A DNA stretch of 64,000 bases from Sphingomicrobium lutaoense (lineage in GTDB: Bacteria > Pseudomonadota > Alphaproteobacteria > Sphingomonadales > Sphingomonadaceae): contig NZ_JACICF010000001.1 in the NCBI RefSeq assembly GCF_014195685.1, positions 218,992 through 282,991 of the forward strand, read 5' to 3'. Shown here piece by piece: positions 45,186-54,954 of the stretch. The stretch's first letter is position 1; each line of letters opens with the position of its first letter. The notes beneath the pieces were generated by a model that had not been told where the DNA came from, ran no database searches, and saw only the letters and a program-made list of their open reading frames with translations. Made by a program: the position numbers and the translations under genes.

Positions 45186-45728
45186 TTACCCTTCTTCCTT
45201 GATCGTATCGGCGCCCTCGGTGGAGAGCGGCTGCGTTTCCTGGATTAACCGGTCGGTGAGGAGCAGCTTGGCATCCTCGATTTGCGAAAATGGCAGGCGA
45301 TGGGACTTTTCCTGCTCGTCGGTAAGGAGCACGGTCTCGCCCTCCACCTCGTCGATCACGCCCTTGTACTTGCGCCGCCCGTCGAGCTTCTCGGTCAAGG
45401 TGATGCGCGCTTCATGCCCCGACCAATCGCTGAAATCGGCAAGCCGGGTGAGCGGGCGGTCGATGCCGGGCGACGAAACCTCGAGCCGGTAGGGCTCGGC
45501 AATCGGGTCGGCAGCTTCCAAAGGCTCATCGATCGCATGGCTGAGCGCGGTGCAATCCTCGATGGTGAGCTGCCGCGTGTCGGGCCGCTCGGCCATGATC
45601 TGCAAGGTCCGCTCTTCCGCGCCGCCGATCATCTTCACGCGCACCAGCTTGAACCCCATGTCCTCGACGATGGGGGCGATGATGGCAGTGATGGCGGCAA
45701 TGTCGGCCAGTTGAGCGTTCCTCTTCAT
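45186..45728 (-). CDS. rimP: Ribosome maturation factor RimP
   Basis: Protein of about 180 residues needed for 30S assembly. N-terminal segment IAPIVEDMGFKLVRVKMIGG, the conserved YRLEVSSPGIDRPLTRLADF at the domain joint and an Sm-like C-terminal domain (GVIDEVEGETVLL). ATG 45728 gives MKRNAQLADI. It is the first gene of the rimP-nusA-ylxR-infB-rbfA-tdk-truB run; a candidate promoter lies 80 bases upstream. Confidence 0.95.
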   Translation of the reverse strand: MKRNAQLADIAAITAIIAPIVEDMGFKLVRVKMIGGAEERTLQIMAERPDTRQLTIEDCTALSHAIDEPLEAADPIAEPYRLEVSSPGIDRPLTRLADFSDWSGHEARITLTEKLDGRRKYKGVIDEVEGETVLLTDEQEKSHRLPFSQIEDAKLLLTDRLIQETQPLSTEGADTIKEEG

Positions 45729-45805
45729 TATCCAAACCCCATCGGTGCCGGCCCCCGTCCCGGAACCGGCCTCAGCACCTTTACGATGTCGAGGAGTCGA
45801 GAGGG

Positions 45806-45834
45806 CATATAGTCCCGCACACCGATTGGCGCAA
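45806..45834 (-). promoter_or_regulatory. Candidate promoter of the rimP-nusA-infB operon
   Basis: On the minus strand, TTGCGC (45829-45834) and TATATG (45806-45811) are 17 bases apart, about 80 bases before the rimP start. A plausible sigma-70-type pair. Confidence 0.45.
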
Positions 45835-45897
45835 GGCGATATGACACTATCGCACCGCCGGTTCGTTGGGCCATGTGAATGACAGTGGAGGAAAGCG

Positions 45898-47073
45898 ATG
45901 CGAATGATGCTGATGACGTCCCTCTTGGCACTGGCCGCCTGCACCGCCAGCGGCCCCAAGGCAGCGGCCGACAATGAAGCGAGCGCCACCGACAGCGAAG
46001 CCGCAGGCAAGCCCTTCAGGGTCGAGGAAGTGACCGACTTCGACGAACCCTGGGCCGCCGAATTCATGCCGGGCACCAGCATGCTGTTCGTCACCGAAAA
46101 AGGCGGGGCGATCAAATGGATCGATGTCGCCACGGGCCGCACGGGAAGCGTCGAAAGCGGCATTCCCACGGTCGATTATGGCGGGCAGGGCGGCCTTGGC
46201 GACATCGCCTTCGCTCCCGACTGGCCGGACGGCGCGACCAGCGGCGGCACGCTTTACCTCAGCTTCGCCGAAGCAGGCGACGGCGACACGCGCGGCGCGG
46301 CGCTGGGGCGCGGCACGCTCGTCTGCGAACAGGCCGACAGCTGCCGCCTCGAAGGCTTCGAAGTCATCTGGCGGCAGGACAAGGTCACGGGCCGCGGCCA
46401 TTATTCGCACCGCATCGCTTTCTCGCCCGACGGCAATCATCTCTTCCTCACTTCGGGCGACCGGCAGAAATTGGATCCCGCGCAGGACATGTCGGTCAAT
46501 CTGGGCAAGGTGCTTCGCCTGACGCTCGACGGCCAGCCCGCTCCGGGCAATCCCTGGGCCGACCGCGGCGGGCGCGCCGCGGAGTTCTGGAGCATCGGCC
46601 ATCGCAACCTTCTCGGCCTCGATTTCGCGCCCGACGGCCGCCTCTGGCAGATCGAGATGGGCCCGCGCCACGGCGATGAACTCAACCTCATCGAACCTAG
46701 AAAGAACTATGGCTGGCCGATCGTGTCGGAAGGCGATCATTATGACGGCCGCTCGATCCCCGACCATGATACCCGTCCCGAATTCGAAGCGCCCAAACAA
46801 TATTGGGTGCCCGCGATCAGCCCGGCGAGCCTGCTCATCTATTCGGGCGATCTCTTCGCAGAGTGGAAAGCTGATGCGATCGTGCCCGGCCTGTCGGGCC
46901 AGTCGCTCAGTCATGTCGACATCGAAGGCGACCGTGTCGTCGGCCACACCGACTATGATATGGGCGCGCGCATCCGCGAGGTCGTCCAGGGCCCCGATGG
47001 CGCGATCTACCTCCTCGAGGACGAGCGCGGCGATTCCGACGGCACGCTCCTCAAGCTCACGCCCGCCCGCTGA
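45898..47073 (+). CDS. PQQ-dependent sugar dehydrogenase-like lipoprotein
   Basis: Protein of 391 residues of the soluble aldose/glucose dehydrogenase (YliI/Asd) beta-propeller family. Lipoprotein signal MRMMLMTSLLALAACTASG (lipobox LAAC). Motifs: WAAEFMPGTSMLFVTEKGG, GGQGGLGDIAFAPDW, the His in GRGHYSHRIAFSPDG (catalytic-type His region), SIGHRNLLGLDFAPDGRLW, and GPRHGDELNLIEPRKNYGWP, the usual metal/PQQ site. GGAGG lies upstream of ATG 45898. Oxidises sugars in the periplasm if PQQ is supplied; no PQQ synthesis genes are in the window. It is divergent from rimP. Confidence 0.9.
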   Translation: MRMMLMTSLLALAACTASGPKAAADNEASATDSEAAGKPFRVEEVTDFDEPWAAEFMPGTSMLFVTEKGGAIKWIDVATGRTGSVESGIPTVDYGGQGGLGDIAFAPDWPDGATSGGTLYLSFAEAGDGDTRGAALGRGTLVCEQADSCRLEGFEVIWRQDKVTGRGHYSHRIAFSPDGNHLFLTSGDRQKLDPAQDMSVNLGKVLRLTLDGQPAPGNPWADRGGRAAEFWSIGHRNLLGLDFAPDGRLWQIEMGPRHGDELNLIEPRKNYGWPIVSEGDHYDGRSIPDHDTRPEFEAPKQYWVPAISPASLLIYSGDLFAEWKADAIVPGLSGQSLSHVDIEGDRVVGHTDYDMGARIREVVQGPDGAIYLLEDERGDSDGTLLKLTPAR

Positions 47074-47080
47074 TACGAAA

Positions 47081-47111
47081 AAGGCGGCGCCGGACCTTCC
47101 GACGCCGCCTT
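47081..47111. terminator. Shared convergent terminator
   Basis: Perfect 9-bp stem (47081-47089 with 47103-47111), 13-base loop, between the sugar dehydrogenase stop and the peroxiredoxin stop, with short T-rich runs on either side. Probably bidirectional. Confidence 0.75.
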
Positions 47112-47135
47112 CAACTCTTTCCTCGAAAGCGAAAA

Positions 47136-47804
47136 TCAGTTCGCTGTCTCGGGCTGCGGAATGACCCGCAGATAGGGCTTCTTGGTGTCCCAGCCGCCCG
47201 GATATTTGGCCTTGGCTTCCTCGTCCGAAACGCTCGGCGGGATGATGCAGTCATCGCCCTGCTGCCAGTTGACCGGCGTCGCAACGCCCTGGTTCTCGGT
47301 CAGCTGGACGCTGTCGAGAAGGCGAAGCACCTCGTCGAAATTGCGCCCCGTGCTCATCGGGTAGAGCAGCATGGCGCGGATCTTCTTGTCGGGCCCGATG
47401 ATATAGACGGTGCGCACGGTGGCATTGTTCGCCGCGGTGCGGCCTTCCGCCGTTCCCGACTCGTCGGCGGGCAGCATGTTGTAGAGCTTGGCGACATTGA
47501 GGTCGCTGTCGCCGATCACCGGATAATCGACCTTGTTGCCCGACACTTCTTCGATATCGGGCAGCCAGTCGGCATTGTCCTTGGTGCTATCGACCGACAG
47601 GCCGATGATCTTGGTGTTGCGCTTGGCGAACTCGTCCTTCAGCCCCGCCATATAGCCAAGTTCGGTGGTGCACACCGGCGTAAAGGCCTTGGGGTGCGAG
47701 AAAAGGATGGCCCAGCCATCGCCGATCCACTCGTGGAAATTGATCTTTCCCTGCGTCGTGTCGGCGGTGAAATCAGGGGCGGTCGATCCGATCGATAAGG
47801 TCAT
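47136..47804 (-). CDS. 1-Cys peroxiredoxin (Prx6 type)
   Basis: Thiol peroxidase of 222 residues that reduces H2O2 and organic peroxides. The peroxidatic Cys45 is in FTPVCTTELG, and NWQQGDDCIIPPSVSDEEA with the C-terminal PYLRVIPQP is typical of the Prx6/1-Cys group. The start at 47804 (MTLSIGSTAPDFTA) lies 13 bases past the cysK stop, so they are cotranscribed; a longer in-frame extension reads through cysK. The link with cysteine synthesis suggests an oxidative stress role. Confidence 0.93.
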   Translation of the reverse strand: MTLSIGSTAPDFTADTTQGKINFHEWIGDGWAILFSHPKAFTPVCTTELGYMAGLKDEFAKRNTKIIGLSVDSTKDNADWLPDIEEVSGNKVDYPVIGDSDLNVAKLYNMLPADESGTAEGRTAANNATVRTVYIIGPDKKIRAMLLYPMSTGRNFDEVLRLLDSVQLTENQGVATPVNWQQGDDCIIPPSVSDEEAKAKYPGGWDTKKPYLRVIPQPETAN

Positions 47805-47817
47805 GTCTGTCCTCTTT

Positions 47818-48858
47818 TCATTCAGTGGGAAGATAGGGAATGGAAATCTCGCTTTCGCGCAGCAGGAAGTCGGGAACCTCCAGGCCTTTCTCGCGAAGGA
47901 ATTGGGGGTTGAAGAGCCGCGACTGGTAGCGCGTGCCGGGATCGCAGAGCATCGTGACGATGACATGGCCCGGACCCATCTCGCGCGCCATGCGGATCGC
48001 GCCCGCGACATTGATGCCCGAGGACAGGCCGAGGTTCAGCCCTTCTTCCTCGAGCAGCCGGAAATTGACGTCGAGCGCTTCCTGGTCGGGAATGCGATAG
48101 GCAAGGTCCACCTCGAGCCCTTCGAGATTGCCCGTGATGCGCCCCTGGCCGATGCCTTCGCTGATCGAATTGCCTTCGGAAGCGAGTTCGCCGCTCGTGT
48201 AATAGCTGTAGAGCGCCGCGCCATAGGGGTCGGCGATGCCGATCATCACCTTGTCGCTGCGCGATCGCAGCGCTTCGGCGGTCCCTGCCAGCGTGCCGCC
48301 GGTGCCGACCGCGCAGATGAAGCCGTCGACCTTGCCCCCGGTCTGCTCGAAAATCTCGGGACCGGTGGTTTCGACATGGGCGCGCCGGTTCGAACGATTG
48401 TCGAACTGGTCGGCGAACAGCGCGCCGCCCGGACGGGTCTGCGCCAGTTCCGCGGCGATCCGCCCCGCGATCTTCACATAATTGTTGGGATTCTTGAACG
48501 GCACCGCGGGCACTTCGACCAGCTGCGCGCCAAGGTTGCGGAGCGTGTCCTTCTTTTCCTGCGTCTGCGTCTCGGGAATGACGATCACCGTTTCCATCCC
48601 CAGGGCATTGCCCACCATCGTCAGGCCGATGCCGGTATTGCCCGCCGTGCCATCGACGATCGTGCCGCCACGCTCGAGCTTGCCTTCGGCGATCGCGTCC
48701 ATGACCAGATATTTGGCCGCCCGGTCCTTCACCGACTGGCCCGGGTTCATGAATTCGGCTTTGCCCAGGATGGTGCAGCCGGTTTCCTCCGAGGCCCGCT
48801 TGAGCTTGATGAGCGGCGTATTGCCGATCGCTTCGAGAACGTCGTCGCAAATGGTCAT
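47818..48858 (-). CDS. cysK: Cysteine synthase (O-acetylserine sulfhydrylase)
   Basis: PLP enzyme of 346 residues making cysteine from O-acetylserine and sulfide. PLP lysine K44 in NPGQSVKDRAAKYL, phosphate/substrate loop DGTAGNTGIGL, CAVGTGGTLAGTAEAL and MLCDPGTRYQSRLFN at the C-terminus. The length is slightly over the usual 310-330, with the extra at the C-terminus (LREKGLEVPDFLL). It may act on another O-acyl-serine. Followed by the peroxiredoxin gene. Confidence 0.92.
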   Translation of the reverse strand: MTICDDVLEAIGNTPLIKLKRASEETGCTILGKAEFMNPGQSVKDRAAKYLVMDAIAEGKLERGGTIVDGTAGNTGIGLTMVGNALGMETVIVIPETQTQEKKDTLRNLGAQLVEVPAVPFKNPNNYVKIAGRIAAELAQTRPGGALFADQFDNRSNRRAHVETTGPEIFEQTGGKVDGFICAVGTGGTLAGTAEALRSRSDKVMIGIADPYGAALYSYYTSGELASEGNSISEGIGQGRITGNLEGLEVDLAYRIPDQEALDVNFRLLEEEGLNLGLSSGINVAGAIRMAREMGPGHVIVTMLCDPGTRYQSRLFNPQFLREKGLEVPDFLLRESEISIPYLPTE

Positions 48859-48942
48859 GGGGGAGCAAATAGTGGCTGTCCGGCCCCTCCGGAAGGGGCG
48901 GCCGGCGATTAATTCGCACCTCTCGCCGCGCGGGCAGGGCCG

Positions 48943-49647
48943 CTAGCGCCGCCGATAGCGAAGATAATAGGGCCGCCGTCCCTCGCGCCGGGCCTTGGCG
49001 GCATAGCGCGTGTCGATCCACCCGCCGGGCTTTTCAAGGAAGCCATCGGGTCCCTCGATCAGCCATTCGAAATGGTCGCGATGGCGCTCGCGCTGCATCA
49101 CCATCAGCGCCCATTCGAGATAGACCGGATGATCAGTCGCCATGCGGAATTCGCCCCCGGGCTTGAGCTTGGCCGCGATCAGGTCGAGCGGCCCGTCATT
49201 CATCATCCGCCGCTTGGCATGGCGATTCTTGGGCCAGGGGTCGGGGTGGAGCAGATAGACGAAGCTCAAGGCACCGTCGGGCACCCGTTTGAGTACGCCC
49301 AGCGCATCGCCCATATGCAACCGCACATTGGCAAGCAGCCCCTTGCGGATATGGGTCAGCGCCTGCGCGGTGCCATTGAGGAAAGGTTCGCACCCGATAA
49401 AACCATGATCGGGAAGCAAGTCGGCGCGATAGGCGAGGTGCTCGCCCCCGCCGAAACCGATCTCGAAATGTAGCGGCCGATCCTCGCCGAACAGTCGCTC
49501 GGCGCTGATCTCGCCTTCCTCGGGAACGCTGATCTGGGGCAGCAGATGGTCGACCAGTTCCTGCTGGGCCTTGCGCAGCCGGTGTCCGCTCGAACGGCCA
49601 TAAAGGCGGTTCAAGGTCGTGGGGTCGCCCTGTTTCTGCTGGTTCAT
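48943..49647 (-). CDS. trmB: tRNA (guanosine(46)-N7)-methyltransferase
   Basis: SAM-dependent methyltransferase of 234 residues that makes m7G46 in the tRNA variable loop. SAM site EIGFGGGEHLAYRA, then GCEPFLNG and the hallmark LLHPDPWPKNRHAKRRMM, and GGEFRMATDHPVYLEW. ATG 49647 (MNQQKQGDPTTLNR) is chosen; the in-frame extension has no support. In related genomes it commonly follows metK; here two diguanylate cyclases lie between them. Confidence 0.95.
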   Translation of the reverse strand: MNQQKQGDPTTLNRLYGRSSGHRLRKAQQELVDHLLPQISVPEEGEISAERLFGEDRPLHFEIGFGGGEHLAYRADLLPDHGFIGCEPFLNGTAQALTHIRKGLLANVRLHMGDALGVLKRVPDGALSFVYLLHPDPWPKNRHAKRRMMNDGPLDLIAAKLKPGGEFRMATDHPVYLEWALMVMQRERHRDHFEWLIEGPDGFLEKPGGWIDTRYAAKARREGRRPYYLRYRRR

Positions 49648-49756
49648 GGCAGCGTCGCATAAAAGTCGCACTCGCACACTGCAAGCATCTCCTCATTGCT
49701 CGCCCCCCCAATTTGGCTATTAATATAGGTTAGGGGGTTCAGAGTTAATGTAGTCT

Positions 49757-50929
49757 ATGGAACAGGTTGCAGCCTTTTTCTTCCTGGTGCCGATGATGTT
49801 CGTCCTGTTCGGGGCGGCATTGGCAGCGGTTGCCATGGCGGACCGCGAACTGGTCGCGGCGCGCTGGGGCGCGGCGGCCTTCTTCGTGGCGGCGCTCGGG
49901 GTGACGGGCGATGCCCTGCGCTCGCCCGACGACACGCTTCTTCGCTACATCATCCTCGTTTCGCACTTCCTAGTGCTGGTGCTGATGCTCAAGGCCTTCG
50001 TCGAACGTCATGGCGCAGGGCTGCCCCGTCTTTCGATCGCGGTCGCCCTCGGTGGAGCGGTCATCTACGCGCCGTTCAGTCCGCTCGATCAATGGCCCGA
50101 ACTGCGCGTCGTGATGGTCCAGGTCATCGCGAGCGGCATCCTCCTGCCGTTCCTCGCGCAATCGGTACAATGGGCGCGCTCCTCGACCATCGACCGGATG
50201 ATCTATTTCGCGGTCGCCTTTTCCTTCCTTTCCTATCTCGTCCGCGCGGGCCTCTACGCGGGCGAACCTTCGGCAGCCGACGAATATACCCCGCTCTTCC
50301 AGAATATTTACGACATCATCTTCCACATCACGACCGCGGTGATCGGTTTTTCGGTGGGAATCGTGCTCCTCGTCGCGGTGGGCGTCGATGCACTGATGCG
50401 CGAAGCTCGCGAAAGCGAGACCGATGCGCTCACCGGCATCGGAAACCGCCGCGCGCTCACCAGCGCGATCGAAGCCGACGAACGGGGCGAATGGCGCTGC
50501 GGCGCGGTGATCGCGCTCGACCTCGACCGCTTCAAGGAAGTCAACGACCGTTTCGGCCATGCCGCGGGCGATACCTTACTGATCGAGGTCGCGCAGACCC
50601 TCGACAGCGTGCTCGGCCGCTTCGGTCGCCTGTGCCGCATCGGCGGCGAGGAATTCATCCTGCTCGTCGATGAAGCCCATGCCGACGCTACCGAGGCGCT
50701 CTCGACCACCGCGGGCAAGGCCATCGCCTCAATCAGCCTCGGTGGCCCGCTCGAAGGAACGGCGACGACGGCCTGCGTGGGTTTCCAGCGGCGCGACGAA
50801 GGCAACAGCATCGCCGAAACAATGAATGCCGCCGACCGGGCAGTCTATCGCGGCAAGTCCGACGGGCGGAACAAGGTCGTGGCGGCGGTCGGCAATGCCG
50901 CCACTCTCGAATTGAAAGCGGTACAGTAA
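49757..50929 (+). CDS. Membrane diguanylate cyclase (GGDEF)
   Basis: Protein of 390 residues: six or seven hydrophobic helices (about 5-215, no known sensor domain), then a GGDEF domain (about 220-380) with DALTGIGNRRAL, DLDRFKEVNDRFGHAAGD and active GGEEF. An inhibitory RxxD I-site is not at its usual place five residues before GGEEF, so product feedback may be lost. It would make c-di-GMP in response to a membrane signal. It is followed by a paralogue with the same plan. Confidence 0.92.
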   Translation: MEQVAAFFFLVPMMFVLFGAALAAVAMADRELVAARWGAAAFFVAALGVTGDALRSPDDTLLRYIILVSHFLVLVLMLKAFVERHGAGLPRLSIAVALGGAVIYAPFSPLDQWPELRVVMVQVIASGILLPFLAQSVQWARSSTIDRMIYFAVAFSFLSYLVRAGLYAGEPSAADEYTPLFQNIYDIIFHITTAVIGFSVGIVLLVAVGVDALMREARESETDALTGIGNRRALTSAIEADERGEWRCGAVIALDLDRFKEVNDRFGHAAGDTLLIEVAQTLDSVLGRFGRLCRIGGEEFILLVDEAHADATEALSTTAGKAIASISLGGPLEGTATTACVGFQRRDEGNSIAETMNAADRAVYRGKSDGRNKVVAAVGNAATLELKAVQ

Positions 50930-50948
50930 TGCCAAGTGATGCGTATCC

Positions 50949-50968
50949 GGGCGCCCCGTCGGGCGCCC
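50949..50968 (+). terminator. GC hairpin between the two GGDEF genes
   Basis: Perfect 8-bp stem (50949-50956 with 50961-50968), 4-base loop, no T-run. It might attenuate read-through into the second gene. Confidence 0.4.
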
Positions 50969-50987
50969 CCGTCAATATGATCGCGTC

Positions 50988-52133
50988 ATGACGACGATGG
51001 TCGTCTTCCTGACGATGCCGGCGACATTCCTCGCCTTCGCGATCGCACTCGCCATCGTCGCCTTCACCGAACGGTCGATCCGGGCAACGCGCTGGGCATC
51101 GGCAGGCTTTCTCTTCGCTTCGGTCGCGATGGTTTCCGACATGCTGCGCGCGGTGGACAATGTCCCGCTCGGCTATTTCGCCATCCTCTGCCATTTCACC
51201 AGCCTGTCCTGCATGCTGCAGGCCTTCGCGGTGCGTCACGGCCGCAACCTCTCGCTCGCCGTGCCCCTGGTCGCCGGAATGGCAGCGCTGATCCTGCTGC
51301 CCGGCTCGCCCTGGACGCCTTCCTTCTCCTATCGCCCGGTGGTGGTGCATCTCGCGGGCTTCACCATCATCTGGCTGGCGCTCCGCACGCTCTGGCCCAG
51401 CCGCGTGAAAAGCAGGATCGACCGCGCCATCTATTTCACCGTCTTCGCTTCGGCGGCGGTCTATTTTCTCCGCGCGATCCTGCCGATCGTCGATCCGATC
51501 ACGCTCGCCAGCCTCAGCAACCGCCTGATCGACGACGAATATGTCGTGCTCTCGCACGTCAGCAGCGCGGTACTTGGCCTCGCCGCCGCAATCCTCCTCC
51601 TGCTCGCGGTCGGCAAGGATCTGATCAGCTCCAAGGCAATCGAATCGCGCACCGACCAACTGACGGGCGTGGGCAACCGGCGGGCGATGGAACTGGCGAT
51701 GGAATTTTCGGCGCGCGGCAAGAAACCGGTAGGCGGAGTGATCGCCATCGACCTCGACCATTTCAAACAGGTCAACGACCGCTACGGCCATGCCTGCGGA
51801 GACCTTCTGCTCAGCGCGGTGGGCAAGTGCCTCTCGCGCGAATTTCGCGATCATGCCACCGTGTGCCGAGTGGGCGGGGAGGAATTCCTGCTGCTGGTCG
51901 ACCGGGAACATGCGGGCAATCTCGCGCTGATGAGCGAGCGCGCACGCCTCGCGATCCGCTCGATCCGCCTGCCTGCTCCGCTCGACGACTATCAGCCCAC
52001 CGCGAGTGTGGGCTTCCGCGAGCATGATCCCGATGACGATCTGGAAATCACCATGCGCGCCGCCGACCGCGCGGTCTATCGCGCCAAGGCGGCCGGTCGC
52101 GACCGGGTGCTTGCTGCACCCGCCGACGCCTGA
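50988..52133 (+). CDS. Membrane diguanylate cyclase (GGDEF), paralogue of the preceding gene
   Basis: Protein of 381 residues with the same architecture: hydrophobic helices at about 3-205 and a GGDEF domain at about 215-375 with DQLTGVGNRRAM, DLDHFKQVNDRYGHACGD and GGEEF. As in the first copy, no RxxD I-site is at the normal place. Shared details (VCRVGGEEF against LCRIGGEEF; AADRAVYR) point to a tandem duplication. The ribosome site is weak. Convergent with metK, 12 bases apart. Confidence 0.92.
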   Translation: MTTMVVFLTMPATFLAFAIALAIVAFTERSIRATRWASAGFLFASVAMVSDMLRAVDNVPLGYFAILCHFTSLSCMLQAFAVRHGRNLSLAVPLVAGMAALILLPGSPWTPSFSYRPVVVHLAGFTIIWLALRTLWPSRVKSRIDRAIYFTVFASAAVYFLRAILPIVDPITLASLSNRLIDDEYVVLSHVSSAVLGLAAAILLLLAVGKDLISSKAIESRTDQLTGVGNRRAMELAMEFSARGKKPVGGVIAIDLDHFKQVNDRYGHACGDLLLSAVGKCLSREFRDHATVCRVGGEEFLLLVDREHAGNLALMSERARLAIRSIRLPAPLDDYQPTASVGFREHDPDDDLEITMRAADRAVYRAKAAGRDRVLAAPADA

Positions 52134-52145
52134 CCGCAAAAGCCC

Positions 52146-53360
52146 TTAGCCTTCGAGCGCTTCGCGCAGATCCTCGACAAGGTCGGTCTTTTCCCAGGGG
52201 AAATGATCGCCTTCGGCTTCGCGCCCGAAATGGCCATAGGCCGCGCTTTTCTCGTAGATCGGGCGATTGAGGTTGAGCACGGTGCGGATCGCGCGCGGCG
52301 TCAGCCCGCCCAGCCGCTCGATCGAGAAGATCGCGGCCTCGATGGCATCGTCGGGCACCGTCCCGCTGCCATGCGTATCCACATAGAGCGAGAGGGGCTG
52401 CGATACGCCGATGGCGTAGGCCAACTGGATGGTGCAGCGCTTGGCCAGCCCCGCCGCGACGATATTCTTGGCAAGATAGCGCGCGATATAGGCCGCCGAA
52501 CGGTCGACCTTGGTCGGGTCCTTGCCCGAAAAGGCCCCGCCACCATGGGGCGCCGCGCCGCCATAGGTGTCGACGATGATCTTGCGTCCGGTGATGCCGG
52601 CATCGCCGTCCGGCCCGCCGATCACGAAGGTGCCGGTGGGATTGATGTGGAACACGGTCTTTTCGGTCAGCATCCCCTCGGGCAGCACCTTGGCGACCAC
52701 CGACTTCACATAGCTATGCAGTTCGTCGCGCTTCTCGCCTTCGTCATAGCCAGGCGCATGCTGGGTGGAGACCACCACCGCGGTCGCTTCCACGGGGCGT
52801 CCGTCCTCGAAGCGCAGGGTCACCTGGCTCTTGGCATCGGGCTCGAGGAAAGGCGCGTTACCGTCATGGCGGTCATCGGCCATCGCCTGGAGGATCTTGT
52901 GGCTGTAATCGATCGCCGCGGGCATGAGGTCTGGCGTCTCGTCGCAGGCAAATCCGAACATGATGCCCTGGTCGCCCGCGCCTTCGTCCTTGTTGCCGCT
53001 CGCATCGACGCCCTGCGCGATATGCGCCGACTGGGGATGGAGATGGTTGGCGAAATCGAGCGTCTGCCAGTGAAAGCCATCCTGCTCGTAGCCGATCCGC
53101 TTGACGGTGGCACGCACCGCCGCCTCGATTTCCTCGCGCACCCCCTCGGCCCAATTGCCGTCGCGGTCCATGATGCCATTGCCGCGGATTTCCCCGGCCA
53201 GCACGACTTTTTGCGTGGTCACCAGCGTTTCACAGGCAACGCGCGCTTCGGGATCCTTGGACAGGAAGAGGTCGACGATCGCGTCGCTGATCTGGTCGGC
53301 AACCTTGTCGGGATGGCCCTCGGAAACGCTTTCCGAAGTGAAAAGATAGGATTTGCGCAT
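52146..53360 (-). CDS. metK: S-adenosylmethionine synthetase
   Basis: Enzyme of about 404 residues forming SAM from methionine and [22 protein letters not shown] at the N-terminus, [16 protein letters not shown], the P-loop-like [16 protein letters not shown] and [12 protein letters not shown] are hallmarks. ATG 53360 gives [12 protein letters not shown] 60-base gap to lnt holds a small hairpin that could regulate it. Confidence 0.97.
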   Translation of the reverse strand: MRKSYLFTSESVSEGHPDKVADQISDAIVDLFLSKDPEARVACETLVTTQKVVLAGEIRGNGIMDRDGNWAEGVREEIEAAVRATVKRIGYEQDGFHWQTLDFANHLHPQSAHIAQGVDASGNKDEGAGDQGIMFGFACDETPDLMPAAIDYSHKILQAMADDRHDGNAPFLEPDAKSQVTLRFEDGRPVEATAVVVSTQHAPGYDEGEKRDELHSYVKSVVAKVLPEGMLTEKTVFHINPTGTFVIGGPDGDAGITGRKIIVDTYGGAAPHGGGAFSGKDPTKVDRSAAYIARYLAKNIVAAGLAKRCTIQLAYAIGVSQPLSLYVDTHGSGTVPDDAIEAAIFSIERLGGLTPRAIRTVLNLNRPIYEKSAAYGHFGREAEGDHFPWEKTDLVEDLREALEG

Positions 53361-53392
53361 GGCGTTGGATCGAACCTTTGCGGATGTCGGAT

Positions 53393-53406
53393 GCCCCGAC
53401 CGGGGC
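53393..53406 (-). promoter_or_regulatory. metK leader hairpin
   Basis: Minus-strand GCCCC/GGGGC hairpin (53393-53397 with 53402-53406) 33 bases before metK. The loop-side GTCGG can instead pair with a CCGAC further downstream, so two structures are mutually exclusive. It does not match a SAM riboswitch I can recognise. Confidence 0.3.
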
Positions 53407-53421
53407 GTTCGGAAAAAGGGT

Positions 53422-54954
53422 CTAACGGGGCCGCCGCCCGAGGGCAACGCCTAGACCGCACAGAATGAGCGCGAGGGCAAGCGAGAGAAGGTTGCCGAAC
53501 CGCGAAAAGAGCGTCGGCGCCCGCATCGCGGGCAGGTTGGCGTCGATCACGCCTTGCTCGCGCCATCCGAGGCTGTCGAGCAGCCGGCCATCGGCATCGA
53601 TCACCGCGCTGATGCCGGTCGGCGTCGCGCGCACCAGCGGCAGGCCTTCCTCGGCGGCACGAAGCCGCGCCTGCGCGAGATGCTGCGGCGGGCCGAAGCG
53701 GCCGAACCAGGCATCGTTCGACGGGTTGAAGATGAAGCGCGGCCGCTCACCGGGATCGACCACGGCGCCCGGAAAGATGATCTCGTAGCAGACCTGCATC
53801 CCGACCGGCCCCACGCCCTTGACCTCGAGATTGCGCGGCCCCGGCCCCGCCGAGAAATCGAACGCTCCGGGCGCGAGCCGCGACAGCCCCAGCGGCTCGA
53901 GAATCGACCGCATCGGCAGATATTCGCCATAGGGAACGAGATGCGCCTTGTCATAGCGCCCGCTCACCTTCCCGCCGGGTTCGATCACGAACACGCTGTT
54001 GGTCGCTCCGCCCACGCTTATCCCGTCGGGCGACTGCACCGCCAGCCCACCGGTGATGAGGATATCGTCCTCGTCGAGCGCCCGCGCGGCCCGCGACCGT
54101 TCATAGGCCGTCGCTCCCGCCGCGAAACGCCGCTCGTCGGTCAAGGGATCGACCACCGCCGCTTCGGGCCAGAGAATGAGGCGCGGCCCCTCGTCGCGGC
54201 CCGCATTGGACAAGGCCAGCAGCCGTTCCGCCGCCACCGCATCGAAGCCGGGACGCCATTTGTCGGCCTGGTCGATATTGGGCTGCACCACCGTCATCGG
54301 CACGGTGGGCGAGGGGAGGGCCTTACTCGGCGGCAACAGGAGCAGCACGCCCGCGAGAGCCACGCCCAGGAAGGCCGGCAGAAATTCCCGCTTGATCGAG
54401 AGATAGACGATCCCGCCCAGCACTACCGCGAGCGCGCTCAGGCCATAGGTCCCGATCCAGGCGCTCGCCATCCGCCAGGGCGTCTCGACCAGCGCCACCC
54501 CCATCGGGTTCCAGGCAAAACCGGTGAACATGAAGCCGCGCAGCATCTCGCCGATCGCCCAGCTTCCCGCCAGCGCCGCCACCAGCGCGAAGGGCCGTTC
54601 GCGCCCGATCGAGCGCGCCGCCAGCGCCGCCAGCGCCGGATAGACCGCAAGGTAGAGCGAGAGGAGCAGCACCCCGACCCAGCCCAGCCCGGCCGGCATC
54701 GCATCCTGATAGGTAAAGGCTGTCGCGATCCAGTTGAGGCCGAGCAGGAACTGTCCCAGCCCGAACCACCAGCCAAGGATCATCGCGCGCTTCCACCCCG
54801 AAGCCCGCTCGATCCCGAGCAAGAGGATCACGAAGGCCAGCGGCCCCAGCGGCCACAGGCCGATGGGAGCGAAGGCAGTGGCCGAAACGATCCCGGCAAC
54901 GAATGCCGTCAGCCAGCCCTTCCTGCCGTCAAGCCACGCGTCCAACCGGTTCAA
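53422..54954 (-). CDS. lnt: Apolipoprotein N-acyltransferase
   Basis: Inner-membrane enzyme of about 510 residues that adds the third acyl chain to lipoproteins. About seven helices (first 200 residues plus the C-terminal anchor) and a nitrilase domain with catalytic Glu in LILWPEAAV, Lys in [15 protein letters not shown] and Cys in [11 protein letters not shown]. The likely start is TTG 54954, which overlaps the corC stop (54951-54953) by 2 bases; an extension to 55032 would overlap corC by 82 bases. Confidence 0.92.
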   Translation of the reverse strand: MNRLDAWLDGRKGWLTAFVAGIVSATAFAPIGLWPLGPLAFVILLLGIERASGWKRAMILGWWFGLGQFLLGLNWIATAFTYQDAMPAGLGWVGVLLLSLYLAVYPALAALAARSIGRERPFALVAALAGSWAIGEMLRGFMFTGFAWNPMGVALVETPWRMASAWIGTYGLSALAVVLGGIVYLSIKREFLPAFLGVALAGVLLLLPPSKALPSPTVPMTVVQPNIDQADKWRPGFDAVAAERLLALSNAGRDEGPRLILWPEAAVVDPLTDERRFAAGATAYERSRAARALDEDDILITGGLAVQSPDGISVGGATNSVFVIEPGGKVSGRYDKAHLVPYGEYLPMRSILEPLGLSRLAPGAFDFSAGPGPRNLEVKGVGPVGMQVCYEIIFPGAVVDPGERPRFIFNPSNDAWFGRFGPPQHLAQARLRAAEEGLPLVRATPTGISAVIDADGRLLDSLGWREQGVIDANLPAMRAPTLFSRFGNLLSLALALILCGLGVALGRRPR

